Source: Flavobacterium sp. H122
GTDB taxonomy: Bacteria > Bacteroidota > Bacteroidia > Flavobacteriales > Flavobacteriaceae
Length of the DNA stretch: 64,000 nt
Assembly (NCBI RefSeq): GCF_004959765.1
Contig: NZ_SJZD01000002.1
Location: forward strand, 124,001-188,000
Direction of reading: 5' to 3'
Shown: piece after piece, positions 47,092-56,900 of the stretch
Numbering within the stretch: the stretch's first letter is position 1
How the letters are laid out: the number at the start of each line of letters is the position of its first letter
Program-made: the position numbers and the translations under genes
The notes under the pieces: model-generated
The model's input: only the letters and a program-made list of their open reading frames with translations
What the model was told of the DNA's origin: nothing
Database searches by the model: none

Positions 47092-47661
47092 ATGAACAAA
47101 ATTGTAATATTTGCTTCCGGTTCAGGATCCAATGCCGAAAAAATTATATTACATTTTAAAAACAACTCTTCAGTGAACGTAGCTGGAATCTTTTCTAACA
47201 ATCTGCGTGCCAAAGTTTTAGAGAGGGCTGCAGCTCATGATGTCCCGACTTTTGTTTTTAATAAAGAGGAATTAAATACCGGTGAAGTTTTACGGCAATT
47301 GAATGAAATTCAGCCTGATTTAATTGTATTAGCTGGTTTTTTATTAAAGTTCCCTGAGGATATTATTCATGCTTATCCTAATATGGTGATTAATATACAT
47401 CCTGCTTTGCTGCCTAAGTATGGAGGAAAAGGTATGTATGGTATGCATGTGCATCAAGCTGTTTTGGATAATAACGAGAAGGAAACAGGTATAACTATTC
47501 ATTATGTAAATGAACATTATGATGAAGGGGCAATTATCGCACAGCATTTTGTTAACATTGAAAATTGTACTTCGGCGGAAGAAATTGCTCAAAAGGTTCA
47601 TGAATTGGAACATGTGTATTTTCCAATTACTATAGAGAAACTTATAACTCATAACTTATAA
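47092..47661 (+). CDS. purN: Phosphoribosylglycinamide formyltransferase
   Basis: A 189-residue enzyme that formylates GAR with 10-formyl-THF in purine synthesis. Marks: VIFASGSGSNAEKII at the N-terminus, LAGFLLKFPEDII and the active-site region INIHPALLPKYGGKGMYG, then ETGITIHYVNEHYDEGAII. rnhA starts 7 bases after its stop. The purF gene of the same pathway lies about 1.6 kb downstream. Confidence 0.95.
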   Translation: MNKIVIFASGSGSNAEKIILHFKNNSSVNVAGIFSNNLRAKVLERAAAHDVPTFVFNKEELNTGEVLRQLNEIQPDLIVLAGFLLKFPEDIIHAYPNMVINIHPALLPKYGGKGMYGMHVHQAVLDNNEKETGITIHYVNEHYDEGAIIAQHFVNIENCTSAEEIAQKVHELEHVYFPITIEKLITHNL

Positions 47662-47667
47662 TTTAAA

Positions 47668-48135
47668 TTGTCACATCAGGTACATATATATACAGACGGT
47701 GCTGCAAAAGGAAATCCCGGTCCGGGAGGCTATGGAGTAGTCATGGAATTAGTGGGAACCAATTATAAAAAGGAATTTTATGAAGGGTTTCGGTTGACGA
47801 CTAATAACCGGATGGAATTATTGGCGGTAATTATTGGCTTGGAGAAGCTTAAAAACCCGAATATGAAAGTTTTGGTGGTTTCTGATTCCAAATATGTGGT
47901 TGATGCTGTTGAAAAAAGATGGGTGTTTGGTTGGGAAAAAATTGATTTCAAAGCAAAAAAAAATCCTGATTTATGGATGCGTTTTTTGAAGATTTACCGC
48001 AAACATAAAGTCGACTTTAAATGGGTAAAAGGGCATAACAATCATCCTCAAAATGAACGTTGTGATGAATTGGCGGTTATGGCTTCGCAGCAGGCAAAAC
48101 TTTCTGTAGACCTATATTATGAAAATCAAGAATAA
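47668..48135 (+). CDS. rnhA: Ribonuclease HI
   Basis: A 155-residue nuclease for RNA in RNA-DNA hybrids. The four acidic residues are visible in IYTDGAAKGNPGPGGYG, NRMELLAVI, VSDSKYVVDAV and RCDELAV. Translation starts at TTG 47668, as no ATG fits and purN ends just before. It probably shares the purN transcript. Confidence 0.92.
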   Translation: MSHQVHIYTDGAAKGNPGPGGYGVVMELVGTNYKKEFYEGFRLTTNNRMELLAVIIGLEKLKNPNMKVLVVSDSKYVVDAVEKRWVFGWEKIDFKAKKNPDLWMRFLKIYRKHKVDFKWVKGHNNHPQNERCDELAVMASQQAKLSVDLYYENQE

Positions 48136-48188
48136 TTATTGGTGTAATGTACTGATAATAAATAAATTGTTAATTGAAACTTAATCAA

Positions 48189-48221
48189 TTTGGTATTTAC
48201 AAAAACTAAATTGTACATTTG
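48189..48221 (+). promoter_or_regulatory. Promoter of the PfkB-kinase gene
   Basis: TTTG (48189-48192), a 21-base spacer and TACATTTG (48214-48221), 23 bases before the start codon. Confidence 0.65.
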
Positions 48222-48244
48222 CGCTCTAATTTTCAATTCGTTTT

Positions 48245-49171
48245 ATGAATAAATTATTAATTGTAGGAACAGTAGCTTTTGATGCTATTGAAACGCCGTT
48301 TGGAAAAACAGATAAAATTTTAGGTGGTGCTGGTACTTTTATCGGGCTTTCAGCTTCACATTTTAACTTGCAGTCAGCTATTGTATCGGTTGTAGGCGAG
48401 GACTTTCCACAAGAATATATCGATTTATTAAAATCAAGAAATATTGATGTAACCGGACTTGAAGTTGTAAAAGGAGGAAAGACTTTCTTTTGGAGCGGAA
48501 AATACCACAATGATTTGAATTCACGTGATACATTGGTTACTGAATTAAATGTATTGGCAGATTTCAAACCTGTTGTACCGGAAAATTTTAAAAATGCCGA
48601 TGTGGTAATGTTAGGAAACTTACACCCGTTAGTACAAAGCAACGTTTTGGATCAATTGACAGAGAAGCCTAAATTGGTAGTTTTAGATACTATGAATTTC
48701 TGGATGGATTGTGCATTACCTGAATTAAAAGAAGTAATGAAACGTGTTGATGTTATTACAATTAATGATGAGGAGGCACGTCAGTTGTCAGGTGAATATT
48801 CATTGGTAAAAGCAGCTGCTGAAATTCATAAAATGGGACCTGAGTATGTGGTTATCAAAAAAGGGGAACATGGTGCTTTGTTATTCCACGACAACCAAGT
48901 GTTTTTTGCACCAGCTTTACCATTAGAGGAAGTTTTTGATCCTACAGGTGCAGGTGATACTTTTGCAGGTGGTTTTTCTGGATTTATCACACAAAGCGAA
49001 AACATATCTTTCGAGAATATGAAAGCAGCTATTGTGCATGGATCGAATTTAGCCTCTTTCTGTGTTGAGAAATTCGGGACAGAAAGAATGGTTGGACTTA
49101 CAAAAGAAGAAGTTCAAAGCCGTTTGAAGCAATTTAAAGCGCTAACACAGTTTGAAATAGAATTAACATAA
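48245..49171 (+). CDS. PfkB-family carbohydrate/nucleoside kinase
   Basis: A 308-residue ribokinase-like protein. N-terminal LLIVGTVAFDAIETPFGK, GGAGTFIGLSASHF and the C-terminal signature DPTGAGDTFAGGFSGF with the catalytic Asp are clear. The substrate is not certain; the position between purN/rnhA and purF could suggest a purine-related sugar or nucleoside. Confidence 0.85.
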   Translation: MNKLLIVGTVAFDAIETPFGKTDKILGGAGTFIGLSASHFNLQSAIVSVVGEDFPQEYIDLLKSRNIDVTGLEVVKGGKTFFWSGKYHNDLNSRDTLVTELNVLADFKPVVPENFKNADVVMLGNLHPLVQSNVLDQLTEKPKLVVLDTMNFWMDCALPELKEVMKRVDVITINDEEARQLSGEYSLVKAAAEIHKMGPEYVVIKKGEHGALLFHDNQVFFAPALPLEEVFDPTGAGDTFAGGFSGFITQSENISFENMKAAIVHGSNLASFCVEKFGTERMVGLTKEEVQSRLKQFKALTQFEIELT

Positions 49172-49177
49172 ATTTAC

Positions 49178-49204
49178 GCCTCGAATTTTCGGGGCTTTTT
49201 TTAT
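49178..49204 (+). terminator. Intrinsic terminator of the PfkB-kinase gene
   Basis: GCCTCG (49178-49183) pairs with CGGGGC (49190-49195), with one G-T pair, then a long T-run. Confidence 0.78.
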
Positions 49205-49306
49205 TTTTTGAAATGGATTTTTTTAAAAAAAGTATTGAAATTCAAGCAACTATAACAATACAACAACTTTTTTCTGGATTAATTTCAGAGACAACACAAT
49301 TAAGAT

Positions 49307-51205
49307 ATGAGTGACGCAATTAAACACGAATGCGGAATTGCACTTTTGCGATTAAAAAAACCTTTAGAATACTACAAAGAAAAATACGGTACAGCTTTTT
49401 ATGGTGTAGAAAAAATGTACCTGCTTCTTGAAAAACAACATAACCGCGGACAGGATGGTGCAGGTTTGGCAAGTATAAAACTGGATGTTGAACCGGGAGA
49501 AAGATATATAAGCCGGATCCGTTCAAATCAGGCACAACCTATTCAGGATATTTTTGGACAAATTAATGCCAGAATAAGTCAGGAATTGGAACTTCACCCG
49601 GAATATAAAGATAATGTGGCACTTCAAAAAGAACATATTCCTTATGTAGGTGAGGTTTTCTTAGGGCACGTACGTTACGGTACTTTTGGTAAGAACAGTA
49701 TTGAAAATGTTCATCCCTTTTTACGTCAGAATAACTGGATGCACCGTAATTTGATTGTAGCCGGAAACTTTAATATGACCAATGTAAAAGAGTTGTTTCA
49801 GGATTTAGTGCGATTAGGTCAGCATCCTAAACAAATGGCAGATACGGTAACTGTGATGGAGAAGATAGGTCATTTTCTTGATGATGAAGTGACAGATTTG
49901 TATCAGGAGTGTAAAGAAAACGGTTTGTCAAAACGCGAAGCTTCTCCGGTTATTGCAGAAAAACTGAATATTGGCCGTATTTTAAGAAGAGCTTCTAAAA
50001 ACTGGGACGGAGGTTATGCAATGGCTGGTTTAATAGGTCATGGTGATGCATTCGTAACCCGTGATCCTGCAGGTATCCGTCCTGCATATTACTATCAGGA
50101 TGACGAGATAGTTGTAGTGGCTTCAGAAAGACCTGTGATTCAAACAGTTTTTAATGTTCCTTTTGATGCTATTCAGGAAATTACTCCTGGTCATGCTTTA
50201 ATTATTAAAAAAGACGGAAGAGTAATCGATGAAAAAGTCAGAGAAGCTTCGGTTAAGAAAGCATGTTCTTTTGAACGTATTTATTTTTCCCGTGGAAGCG
50301 ATGCGGAGATTTATCAGGAAAGAAAAGAGCTTGGGAAACTGATCATGCCGGCTGTATTGAAAGCTGTTGGCCATGATACAGAAAATACTGTTTTTTCATA
50401 TATACCTAATACTGCCGAAACTTCTTTCTTCGGGATGGTTGAGGCTGCCAATGATTATTTGAACCAGCACAAGATTAATCTGATTCTTGAAAACAAAGAC
50501 AATCTTTCGGCTGATAAATTAAAAGAGATTTTAGATGTTAAACTCCGTTCTGAAAAGATTGCCATAAAAGATGTGAAGCTTCGTACATTTATAACAGAAG
50601 ACAGTTCGCGTGATGATATGGTGGCGCATGTTTACGATGTAACGTACGGTGTGATAAAACCAACAGATAATCTGGTAATCATTGATGATAGTATTGTTCG
50701 TGGTACTACATTGAAGAAAAGTATCATCAAAATGATGGATCGTTTGAATCCTAAAAAGATTGTTATTGTTTCTTCAGCGCCGCAGATCCGTTATCCGGAT
50801 TGTTACGGAATTGATATGGCTAAGTTGGAAACGTTGGTAGCATTTCAGGCAATGCTGGAACTTCTAAAAGAAAATAATAAATATTATCTGGTAGATGAGG
50901 TTTATGCCAAATGTAAAGCGCAGGAACACCTGAATGATTCGGAAGTGGTAAACTATGTAAACGAATTGTATGAACAGTTTACTGATGAACAGATTTCAGA
51001 TAAAATTGCGGTAATGCTTACAGAACCGTCGGTAAAAGCAGAAGTAAAAATTATTTTCCAATCGGTTGCCGATTTGCATAAGGCATGTCCTAAAAATTCA
51101 GGGGATTGGTATTTTACAGGTGATTACCCTACTGATGGCGGTAACCGTGTAGTGAACAGAGCTTTTATGAATTTCTATGAAGGGAAGGACGCCAGAGCGT
51201 ACTAA
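49307..51205 (+). CDS. purF: Amidophosphoribosyltransferase
   Basis: A 632-residue enzyme, longer than the E. coli form. The N-terminal class-II glutaminase has its candidate nucleophile at C9 (HECGIALLR), not at residue 2, so an N-terminal propeptide would be needed if Cys must be exposed. The phosphoribosyltransferase site is VIIDDSIVRGTTLKKSI. It makes phosphoribosylamine, the first step of purine synthesis. The C-terminal 100 residues are an extension typical of Bacteroidota. Confidence 0.9.
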   Translation: MSDAIKHECGIALLRLKKPLEYYKEKYGTAFYGVEKMYLLLEKQHNRGQDGAGLASIKLDVEPGERYISRIRSNQAQPIQDIFGQINARISQELELHPEYKDNVALQKEHIPYVGEVFLGHVRYGTFGKNSIENVHPFLRQNNWMHRNLIVAGNFNMTNVKELFQDLVRLGQHPKQMADTVTVMEKIGHFLDDEVTDLYQECKENGLSKREASPVIAEKLNIGRILRRASKNWDGGYAMAGLIGHGDAFVTRDPAGIRPAYYYQDDEIVVVASERPVIQTVFNVPFDAIQEITPGHALIIKKDGRVIDEKVREASVKKACSFERIYFSRGSDAEIYQERKELGKLIMPAVLKAVGHDTENTVFSYIPNTAETSFFGMVEAANDYLNQHKINLILENKDNLSADKLKEILDVKLRSEKIAIKDVKLRTFITEDSSRDDMVAHVYDVTYGVIKPTDNLVIIDDSIVRGTTLKKSIIKMMDRLNPKKIVIVSSAPQIRYPDCYGIDMAKLETLVAFQAMLELLKENNKYYLVDEVYAKCKAQEHLNDSEVVNYVNELYEQFTDEQISDKIAVMLTEPSVKAEVKIIFQSVADLHKACPKNSGDWYFTGDYPTDGGNRVVNRAFMNFYEGKDARAY

Positions 51206-51258
51206 AAGGATTGTTAAAATGTATTTTATCGAGTATTTTTACAATTCACCGACATAAT

Positions 51259-51289
51259 TTTGAATACAATATTAATCAGTCTAGCTTTG
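51259..51289 (+). promoter_or_regulatory. Consensus promoter of twin small-RNA unit 1
   Basis: TTTG (51259-51262), a spacer of exactly 19 and TAGCTTTG (51282-51289) match the Bacteroidota consensus. The predicted transcript start is at or near A 51294. Confidence 0.65.
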
Positions 51290-51293
51290 CTTC

Positions 51294-51366
51294 ACCATTA
51301 CATAAGTAGGTTAAGTTTATGGTAGATTTGGGGCAAAAAGGGTAGAAAGGAATTTCTACCTTTTTT
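51294..51366 (+). ncRNA. Putative small RNA, copy 1 of a tandem pair
   Basis: A unit of about 73 nt begins four bases after a consensus -7 box. It has a short 5' hairpin (ACCAT 51294-51298 with ATGGT 51319-51323), a conserved unpaired stretch containing GATTTGGGGCAAAAA and a terminator hairpin. Copy 2 at 51559-51628 is nearly identical outside the terminator stem. No convincing protein is encoded: the frame from the internal ATG stops after eight codons. Confidence 0.6.
51341..51366 (+). terminator. Terminator of small-RNA copy 1
   Basis: GGTAGAAA (51341-51348) pairs with TTTCTACC (51353-51360), loop GGAA, then TTTTTT. It could also end purF transcripts. Confidence 0.85.
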
Positions 51367-51451
51367 ATTTTATATACTTTTCTTTTTTTGCCCTTCTTTT
51401 TTATTCTTCTTTATTTTTTCTGCCGAATAAGAACTTAATGTTAAAATTACA

Positions 51452-51467
51452 TCACCAAATTTGGTGA
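51452..51467. promoter_or_regulatory. Perfect 16-nt palindrome, possible operator
   Basis: TCACCAAATTTGGTGA is its own reverse complement. It lies between the two small-RNA units, about 55 bases upstream of the -33 element of copy 2. Confidence 0.4.
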
Positions 51468-51522
51468 GTAAAAAAAGACGTTTCATCTCGTTGTCGACTT
51501 TTTTATCTGTTTACCGATTTTG

Positions 51523-51554
51523 TTTGTTTTATTCAAATTCCGAACATACATTTG
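51523..51554 (+). promoter_or_regulatory. Consensus promoter of twin small-RNA unit 2
   Basis: TTTG (51523-51526), a spacer of 20 and TACATTTG (51547-51554). The distance from this box to the ACCAT start is four bases, the same as in copy 1. Confidence 0.65.
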
Positions 51555-51558
51555 ATTC

Positions 51559-51628
51559 ACCATTACATAAGTAGGTTAAGTTATGGTAGATTTGGGGCAA
51601 AAAAGGCAGGAGCAATCCTGCCTTTTTT
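51559..51628 (+). ncRNA. Putative small RNA, copy 2 of a tandem pair
   Basis: This unit repeats copy 1 with one 1-nt indel over the first 46 nt, keeps the 5' hairpin (ACCAT 51559-51563, ATGGT 51583-51587) and the GATTTGGGGCAAAAA stretch, and ends in its own terminator. The frame from the internal ATG reads on for about 35 codons and shares only seven residues with copy 1, so coding is unlikely. Confidence 0.6.
51605..51628 (+). terminator. Terminator of small-RNA copy 2
   Basis: GGCAGGA (51605-51611) pairs with TCCTGCC (51616-51622), loop GCAA, then TTTTTT. Relative to copy 1, two base pairs have changed on both sides. Confidence 0.85.
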
Positions 51629-51700
51629 ATTTTATATCGGTTGCGGTTTTTCAGATTGCCGGATGCGGTTCTCGAATTGTTGGCTGAGGCTCCCGAAGCC

Positions 51701-51727
51701 AAAAAAAGTCCCGGCAATGCGGGACTT
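51701..51727 (-). terminator. Intrinsic terminator of sod
   Basis: On the minus strand AAGTCCCG pairs with CGGGACTT around a 6-base loop and is followed by a T-run (plus-strand A's at 51701-51707). It lies 26 bases after the sod stop. Confidence 0.85.
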
Positions 51728-51752
51728 CAATCATATTGTTTTTTTACTGAAA

Positions 51753-52358
51753 TTATTTTGCTTCAGCATAACGTCTGGCTACTTCAGACCAGTTAATCAC
51801 ATTAAAGAAAGCTTCAATATAATCAGGACGGCGGTTTTGATAGTTTAAGTAGTAAGCATGTTCCCAAACATCCATTCCTAAAATTGGAGTTCCACCACAA
51901 CCTACACCCGGCATCAAAGTATTATCCTGGTTTGGTGTGCCGCAAACTTCAAGTTTTCCGTCTTTAACACATAACCAAGCCCATCCTGAACCAAATTGCG
52001 TAGCGCCTGCTTTAGAAAAAGCTTCTTTGAAAGCAGCAAAACTTCCGAAAGATGAATTAATAGCATCAGATAATTCTCCGGTTGGTTCACCACCGCCATT
52101 TGGAGACATTACTGTCCAAAATAAATTGTGGTTGTAAAAACCACCGCCATTGTTGCGCACAGCAGCTTTGGTCATGTCAAGATTTTTAAGGATTTCCTCA
52201 ATTGATTTTCCTTCTAAATCAGTTCCTGCTATAGCAGCATTTAAATTTGTTGTATAAGCATTGTGATGCTTTGTATGGTGGATTTCCATAGTTCTTGCAT
52301 CAATATGTGGTTCCAATGCATCGTATGCATAAGGTAATTGCGGTAACTCAAAAGCCAT
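51753..52358 (-). CDS. Superoxide dismutase (Mn/Fe family)
   Basis: A 201-residue enzyme. Metal-binding and signature segments are present: [30 protein letters not shown] and [19 protein letters not shown]. Residue patterns do not let me choose Mn or Fe safely. It faces the twin small-RNA region convergently. A minus-strand TAnnTTTG box (52396-52403) may be its promoter. Confidence 0.93.
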   Translation of the reverse strand: MAFELPQLPYAYDALEPHIDARTMEIHHTKHHNAYTTNLNAAIAGTDLEGKSIEEILKNLDMTKAAVRNNGGGFYNHNLFWTVMSPNGGGEPTGELSDAINSSFGSFAAFKEAFSKAGATQFGSGWAWLCVKDGKLEVCGTPNQDNTLMPGVGCGGTPILGMDVWEHAYYLNYQNRRPDYIEAFFNVINWSEVARRYAEAK

Positions 52359-52537
52359 ATTATTTGTATTTTAAAGATTAAAAATTAAATTCAATCAAAA
52401 TTAATCAATTAACTTTGGAATTAAAATTTTTTGAAGCTATTTCCCGCTATTAGCACAATCTTTTTATTTTTATACAAGACAGAACGAAGTCTAAAAATAA
52501 ATGGATTTCCACAGTTGCAGTAGTTAAAATTATAAAA

Positions 52538-53956
52538 ATGAAACACTTATTTTCCATAATCATATCGTTGCTTTTTGTACACCAAAATTATTCTCAAAAC
52601 TTTTTGAATTACAAAGTAAGCAAGCTTTACTGTGTTTTAAATTTCATGCAGACAGCGTCCGGAGCGCAGGCAACATCACCTTCTTTTAAGGAATTTATCA
52701 ATTTGAAAACGCAGCATAATTTGGAATTCAAAAAGCTGGTCGCAGATTTTTCAAAACTGAATCTGTATCATAACATCATCAAAACTGATTTTCCAAAGAA
52801 CCGGGATCAAAATAATTCAACTTATGATTTGATAGCTATGCATGCCGTTAATTCAGTGGATTTTAATGAATTTAAAATGAAATGTCTGGGGCTGATTCCT
52901 ATAGAAACAAATCAAAAAATGATTGCTCTGCTGAAATCGGCTGAACAAGTATATGATAAAATAATCTGGAACGAATACAAACCGAAAATTGAAAAACAAC
53001 TAGCCGAATTGTCAAAATACGAAAATGCGAACATGCAGATTTTTAATAAGATAAAGGCATTCTATGATTCAACCTGGTCTGAAGATATTCCTTTTCAGAT
53101 AGCAATTTACCCAATTCCCGGGGTAAATGGATTTTCTACCGCAACGCCCCACATCAATAGTTTGTGTGTAGGGGTTTTAACCGATGAAACCGACTATAAC
53201 TCAAGGAATGGAGCAGTACTTCATGAAATATGCCACATGCTTTATAAGGAACAGCCACGGGACAAACAGTTTGAAGTTGATCAGTATTTTAAAGATAATA
53301 ATACCATCTATTCGAAACATGCTTATTCGTATATGGATGAATCTGTGGCAACAGCTATAGGTAACGGCTGGGCTTATAAAAAAATAAGCGGTAAAATTGA
53401 TGAAAATGACTGGTATGCCAATAAAACCATAAACGATTTTGCAAAGGTGTTGTATCCAAAAGTAGAGGAATATCTGGAAAAGGGTAAGACAATAGATAAA
53501 GAATTTGTTGACAATGCAATTGCGGTTTTTTCAAAGAAATTTCCAAAATCAATTTATGATTACTCGATTTTATTAAACAGTTGTTTTGTTTATGCCGATG
53601 ATATGAGCGAAATGGAAGCGGTAAACAGCCTGAGTGATTTTTTTCAGATTTACAGTCTCAATTTTTCTGCCTCAATTTTGCATTCAAACAACTTTAATCT
53701 GACTGACGATTCGAAAGACACACGGGTTTTCATAATTCATAAAAATCAGCTGCAGACACTAAGCTCCTTAAAAAAAATCTTTCCGCAGATCCAGGATTAT
53801 GAATTTAAAAAACAGCCAATGACTTTGAGTTTCTTCGATAATGACGGTAGAGCTGTAATTATTCTTGTTTTAAATAATAAAACAGAATTAGGCGGTGAAT
53901 TGCTGAAAATGAGGAATAAGAATTTTTTTGATATAAAGAGTCCGCTTCAACAATAA
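52538..53956 (+). CDS. Secreted putative zinc metallopeptidase, unknown family
   Basis: A 472-residue protein with a signal peptide (MKHLFSIIISLLFVHQNYSQ). The motif HEICH at residues 229-233 matches HExxH, and E268 in MDESVATAIGNGW could be the third zinc ligand, as in gluzincins. The rest is helical with no recognised domain. It is followed by the AddA-like gene after 16 bases. Catalysis is inferred from the motif only. Confidence 0.6.
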   Translation: MKHLFSIIISLLFVHQNYSQNFLNYKVSKLYCVLNFMQTASGAQATSPSFKEFINLKTQHNLEFKKLVADFSKLNLYHNIIKTDFPKNRDQNNSTYDLIAMHAVNSVDFNEFKMKCLGLIPIETNQKMIALLKSAEQVYDKIIWNEYKPKIEKQLAELSKYENANMQIFNKIKAFYDSTWSEDIPFQIAIYPIPGVNGFSTATPHINSLCVGVLTDETDYNSRNGAVLHEICHMLYKEQPRDKQFEVDQYFKDNNTIYSKHAYSYMDESVATAIGNGWAYKKISGKIDENDWYANKTINDFAKVLYPKVEEYLEKGKTIDKEFVDNAIAVFSKKFPKSIYDYSILLNSCFVYADDMSEMEAVNSLSDFFQIYSLNFSASILHSNNFNLTDDSKDTRVFIIHKNQLQTLSSLKKIFPQIQDYEFKKQPMTLSFFDNDGRAVIILVLNNKTELGGELLKMRNKNFFDIKSPLQQ

Positions 53957-53972
53957 TAAATAGTTATAGTAA

Positions 53973-56900
53973 ATGCATAAAACAGCATTTTCAATATATA
54001 ATGCATCGGCAGGTTCAGGAAAGACCTATACTCTTGTAAAGGAATACTTGAAAATTATTCTGTTGTCACCTAAAGAAGATGCATATAAAAACATTCTTGC
54101 CATCACTTTTACCAACAAGGCGGTGCATGAAATGAAAAGCCGTATTGTGGACAGTCTGTTTGATTTTACAAAAGATAATCCCACTGATAAATCTCTTAAT
54201 TTAATGAAAGATTTATCTCTAGAAACTGGCCTAAGTCTGAATGAAATTACAGCTAAGGCAAAATTGATCATTAAGAATATCATTCACAATTATGCTGCTT
54301 TTGATATTTCTACGATTGATAAGTTTACCCATAAAGTAATCCGTTCTTTTGCAATCGATTTAAATCTGCCTGTTACTTTTGATGTTTCTTTGGATACTGA
54401 AAGTTTATTGCAGGAAGCAGTGGATGCCATAGTAGCCGAAGCTGGTGAAAATGACGAATTGACAAAATTGCTGGTCGATTTCACCATGGAAAAAACGGAT
54501 GATGATAAATCGTGGGATGTTTCGGGAGAGATTTTCAATACCGGAAAACTGATTTTGAATGAAAATAATCGTGAAGAGGTTCTTTCTTTACAGGATAAGT
54601 CCATTCAGGAGTTTGTTGTTTTGAAAAATAAACTGCAGGAATTGTGTAATAACATTGAAGCCGAAACAAGTGAGCAGGCTAAACTGGCTTTGGAATTGAT
54701 CGAAAATAAAGGAATCGATTTGAAGTCTTTTTCGGGAGGATATTTCCCTAAGCATCTGCAAGGTATTGCAGAAGGAAAATTCAATCCGCAAAATAAAACC
54801 TATCACGAATTTGATGATATTAAAATCAATAAATCTGCAAAAGATAAAGAAATAATCGAAGGCTGTGTTCCTGAATTGCTGTCTGTTCTGGCTGTAGTCT
54901 ATCAAAAGTTTCAAAAGAAGAATTTGTATGAAGCGTTCTTAAAAAACATAACACCTCTGTCACTTTTAAATACGGTTAATAACAAATTAAAAAACATACA
55001 AGAAGAACAGAATATCTTGTCCATAACTGAGTTTAATAAACTTATCAATGAACAAATTAAGCATCAGCCGGCTCCTTTTATTTATGAACGTTTGGGTGAG
55101 CGTTACAAACATTTTTTCATTGATGAGTTTCAGGACACTTCGCAAATGCAGTGGCAAAATCTCATTCCGCTGATTGATAATGCGCTTTCAAGTGAGGATT
55201 TACAGGGAAATCAAGGTTCATTGTTAATTGTAGGTGATCCTAAACAGTCTATTTACCGTTGGCGTGGTGGTAAAGCGGAGCAGTTTATCGATTTGGCAAA
55301 AACTGAAAATCCGTTCAGTAATAAAGATAAGCAGGTAATTAATTTAGAATCTAATTATCGGAGTTATGATGAGGTAATTCACTTTAATAACGATTTTTTT
55401 AAATTCTTATCTCAAAAATTTGAAAACGAAGATTATAAGGATTTATATGAAAACAAAAGTTTCCAGAAGTCAAATTCTAAAAAAGGAGGGTCTGTAAATA
55501 TTTCTTTTTTGCCAAAAGCTGATGAGATTGAGACCGAAGAAGAAATCACCCAGGATGATTTGTATCTTCAAAAAACATTACAAACTATTTATGAAATCCA
55601 GCAAAAAGGATTTTCTTTAAGCGAAATAGTTATTTTAGTACGGAATAATAGTAAAGGAGTATTACTGGCTAATTATCTTACGGAACAAAAAATCCCTGTA
55701 ATCTCTTCAGAGAGTTTGTTGCTTTCGACTTCTTCCGAAGTACAATTTCTTCTCAATATGCTTCGCTATTTAAGCGATAGAAAAAACAAAGAGGCATTAG
55801 TTCAGGTATTGTATTATTTGGTCAATAATTTTGAGACTCATTTACAAATTCACGATTTTATCTGGCAAGGATTGCAATTTGCTACAGAAGCTGAATTACA
55901 GCAATGGTTAGAAGACTTTGGTGTCCAAATTAATTTTGCTTCAATTCGGCGAAAACCATTATATGAAATTGTAGAAGATTTGATTTTGGCTGGAATACCT
56001 CCATCAAAAAACAATGCATATGTGCAGTATTTTTTGGATGCAGTATTAGAAAAGGATGTCAAATACCAATATTCAATGGCTGACTTTTTGGATTTTTGGG
56101 AAAAAAGCAGTCACAAATTAAGCGTTCCTACAGCCGAAGGTGCTGAGGCAATTCGTATTATGACTATTCATAAATCAAAAGGATTGGAATTTCCGGTAGT
56201 TATTTTTCCTTTTGCCGAAGAGAGTTATAGTGTAAATAAACGTGAAAAAATGTGGCTTGATGCTCCTGAAGAAGAAGCTTCGTTTGAAAAATATCTGATA
56301 GATAAGTCGAGTAAAGTAAAAGAGTATGGTGCCGAAGCATCAAAAGTTTATGATCAAAAGAGTCAGGAAGAATTATTGGACAATGTTAATGTGTTGTATG
56401 TGGCTCTAACGCGTGCGGAAGAACAATTATACATTATTTCTTCTTGGAAGGACAGAAACAAGCAAGGTAATTTACCTAATAATCTGGCTTCATTTTTTAT
56501 TGAATTTATTGAAGATAGGGTAGATTTTGATCAAAATTCTTTGAAATATGATTGGGGACTTTCGGAAAGGGTTTCAATTAGACATTATTCAGAACGTAAA
56601 ATAGACATTATTCAGCCAGTTACATCTTCATTGGTGTCTGAAAATATAAAAATTGCCCAGCGGGAAGCAATGATGTGGGGTAGTAAACAACAAGAGGCAA
56701 TTGAGTTTGGTAATACCATGCATGAAGTGCTTTCGTTTGTAAAGAGTAAATATGATGTTGATTTGGCAATTATAAAAGCCATTGAGAACGGATTGATTAC
56801 TGAAAATCAAAAAGAAGTAGTGCTTCAAATGCTGAATGATATAGTGTTTCATTCGGAATTAGCCGATTTTTTTGATGGAAAAGGGCAAGTATTTAATGAA

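Noticed and set aside
51319-51344. Mini-ORF MVDLGQKG in small-RNA copy 1
   Set aside because: Copy 2 shares only MVDLGQK and then reads on differently; the conservation follows the RNA units, not a reading frame.
51552-51848. A 98-codon plus-strand ORF overlapping small-RNA copy 2 and the sod 3' end
   Set aside because: It runs through a strong terminator stem, the sod terminator and the antisense of sod codons, and copy 1 has no matching frame.
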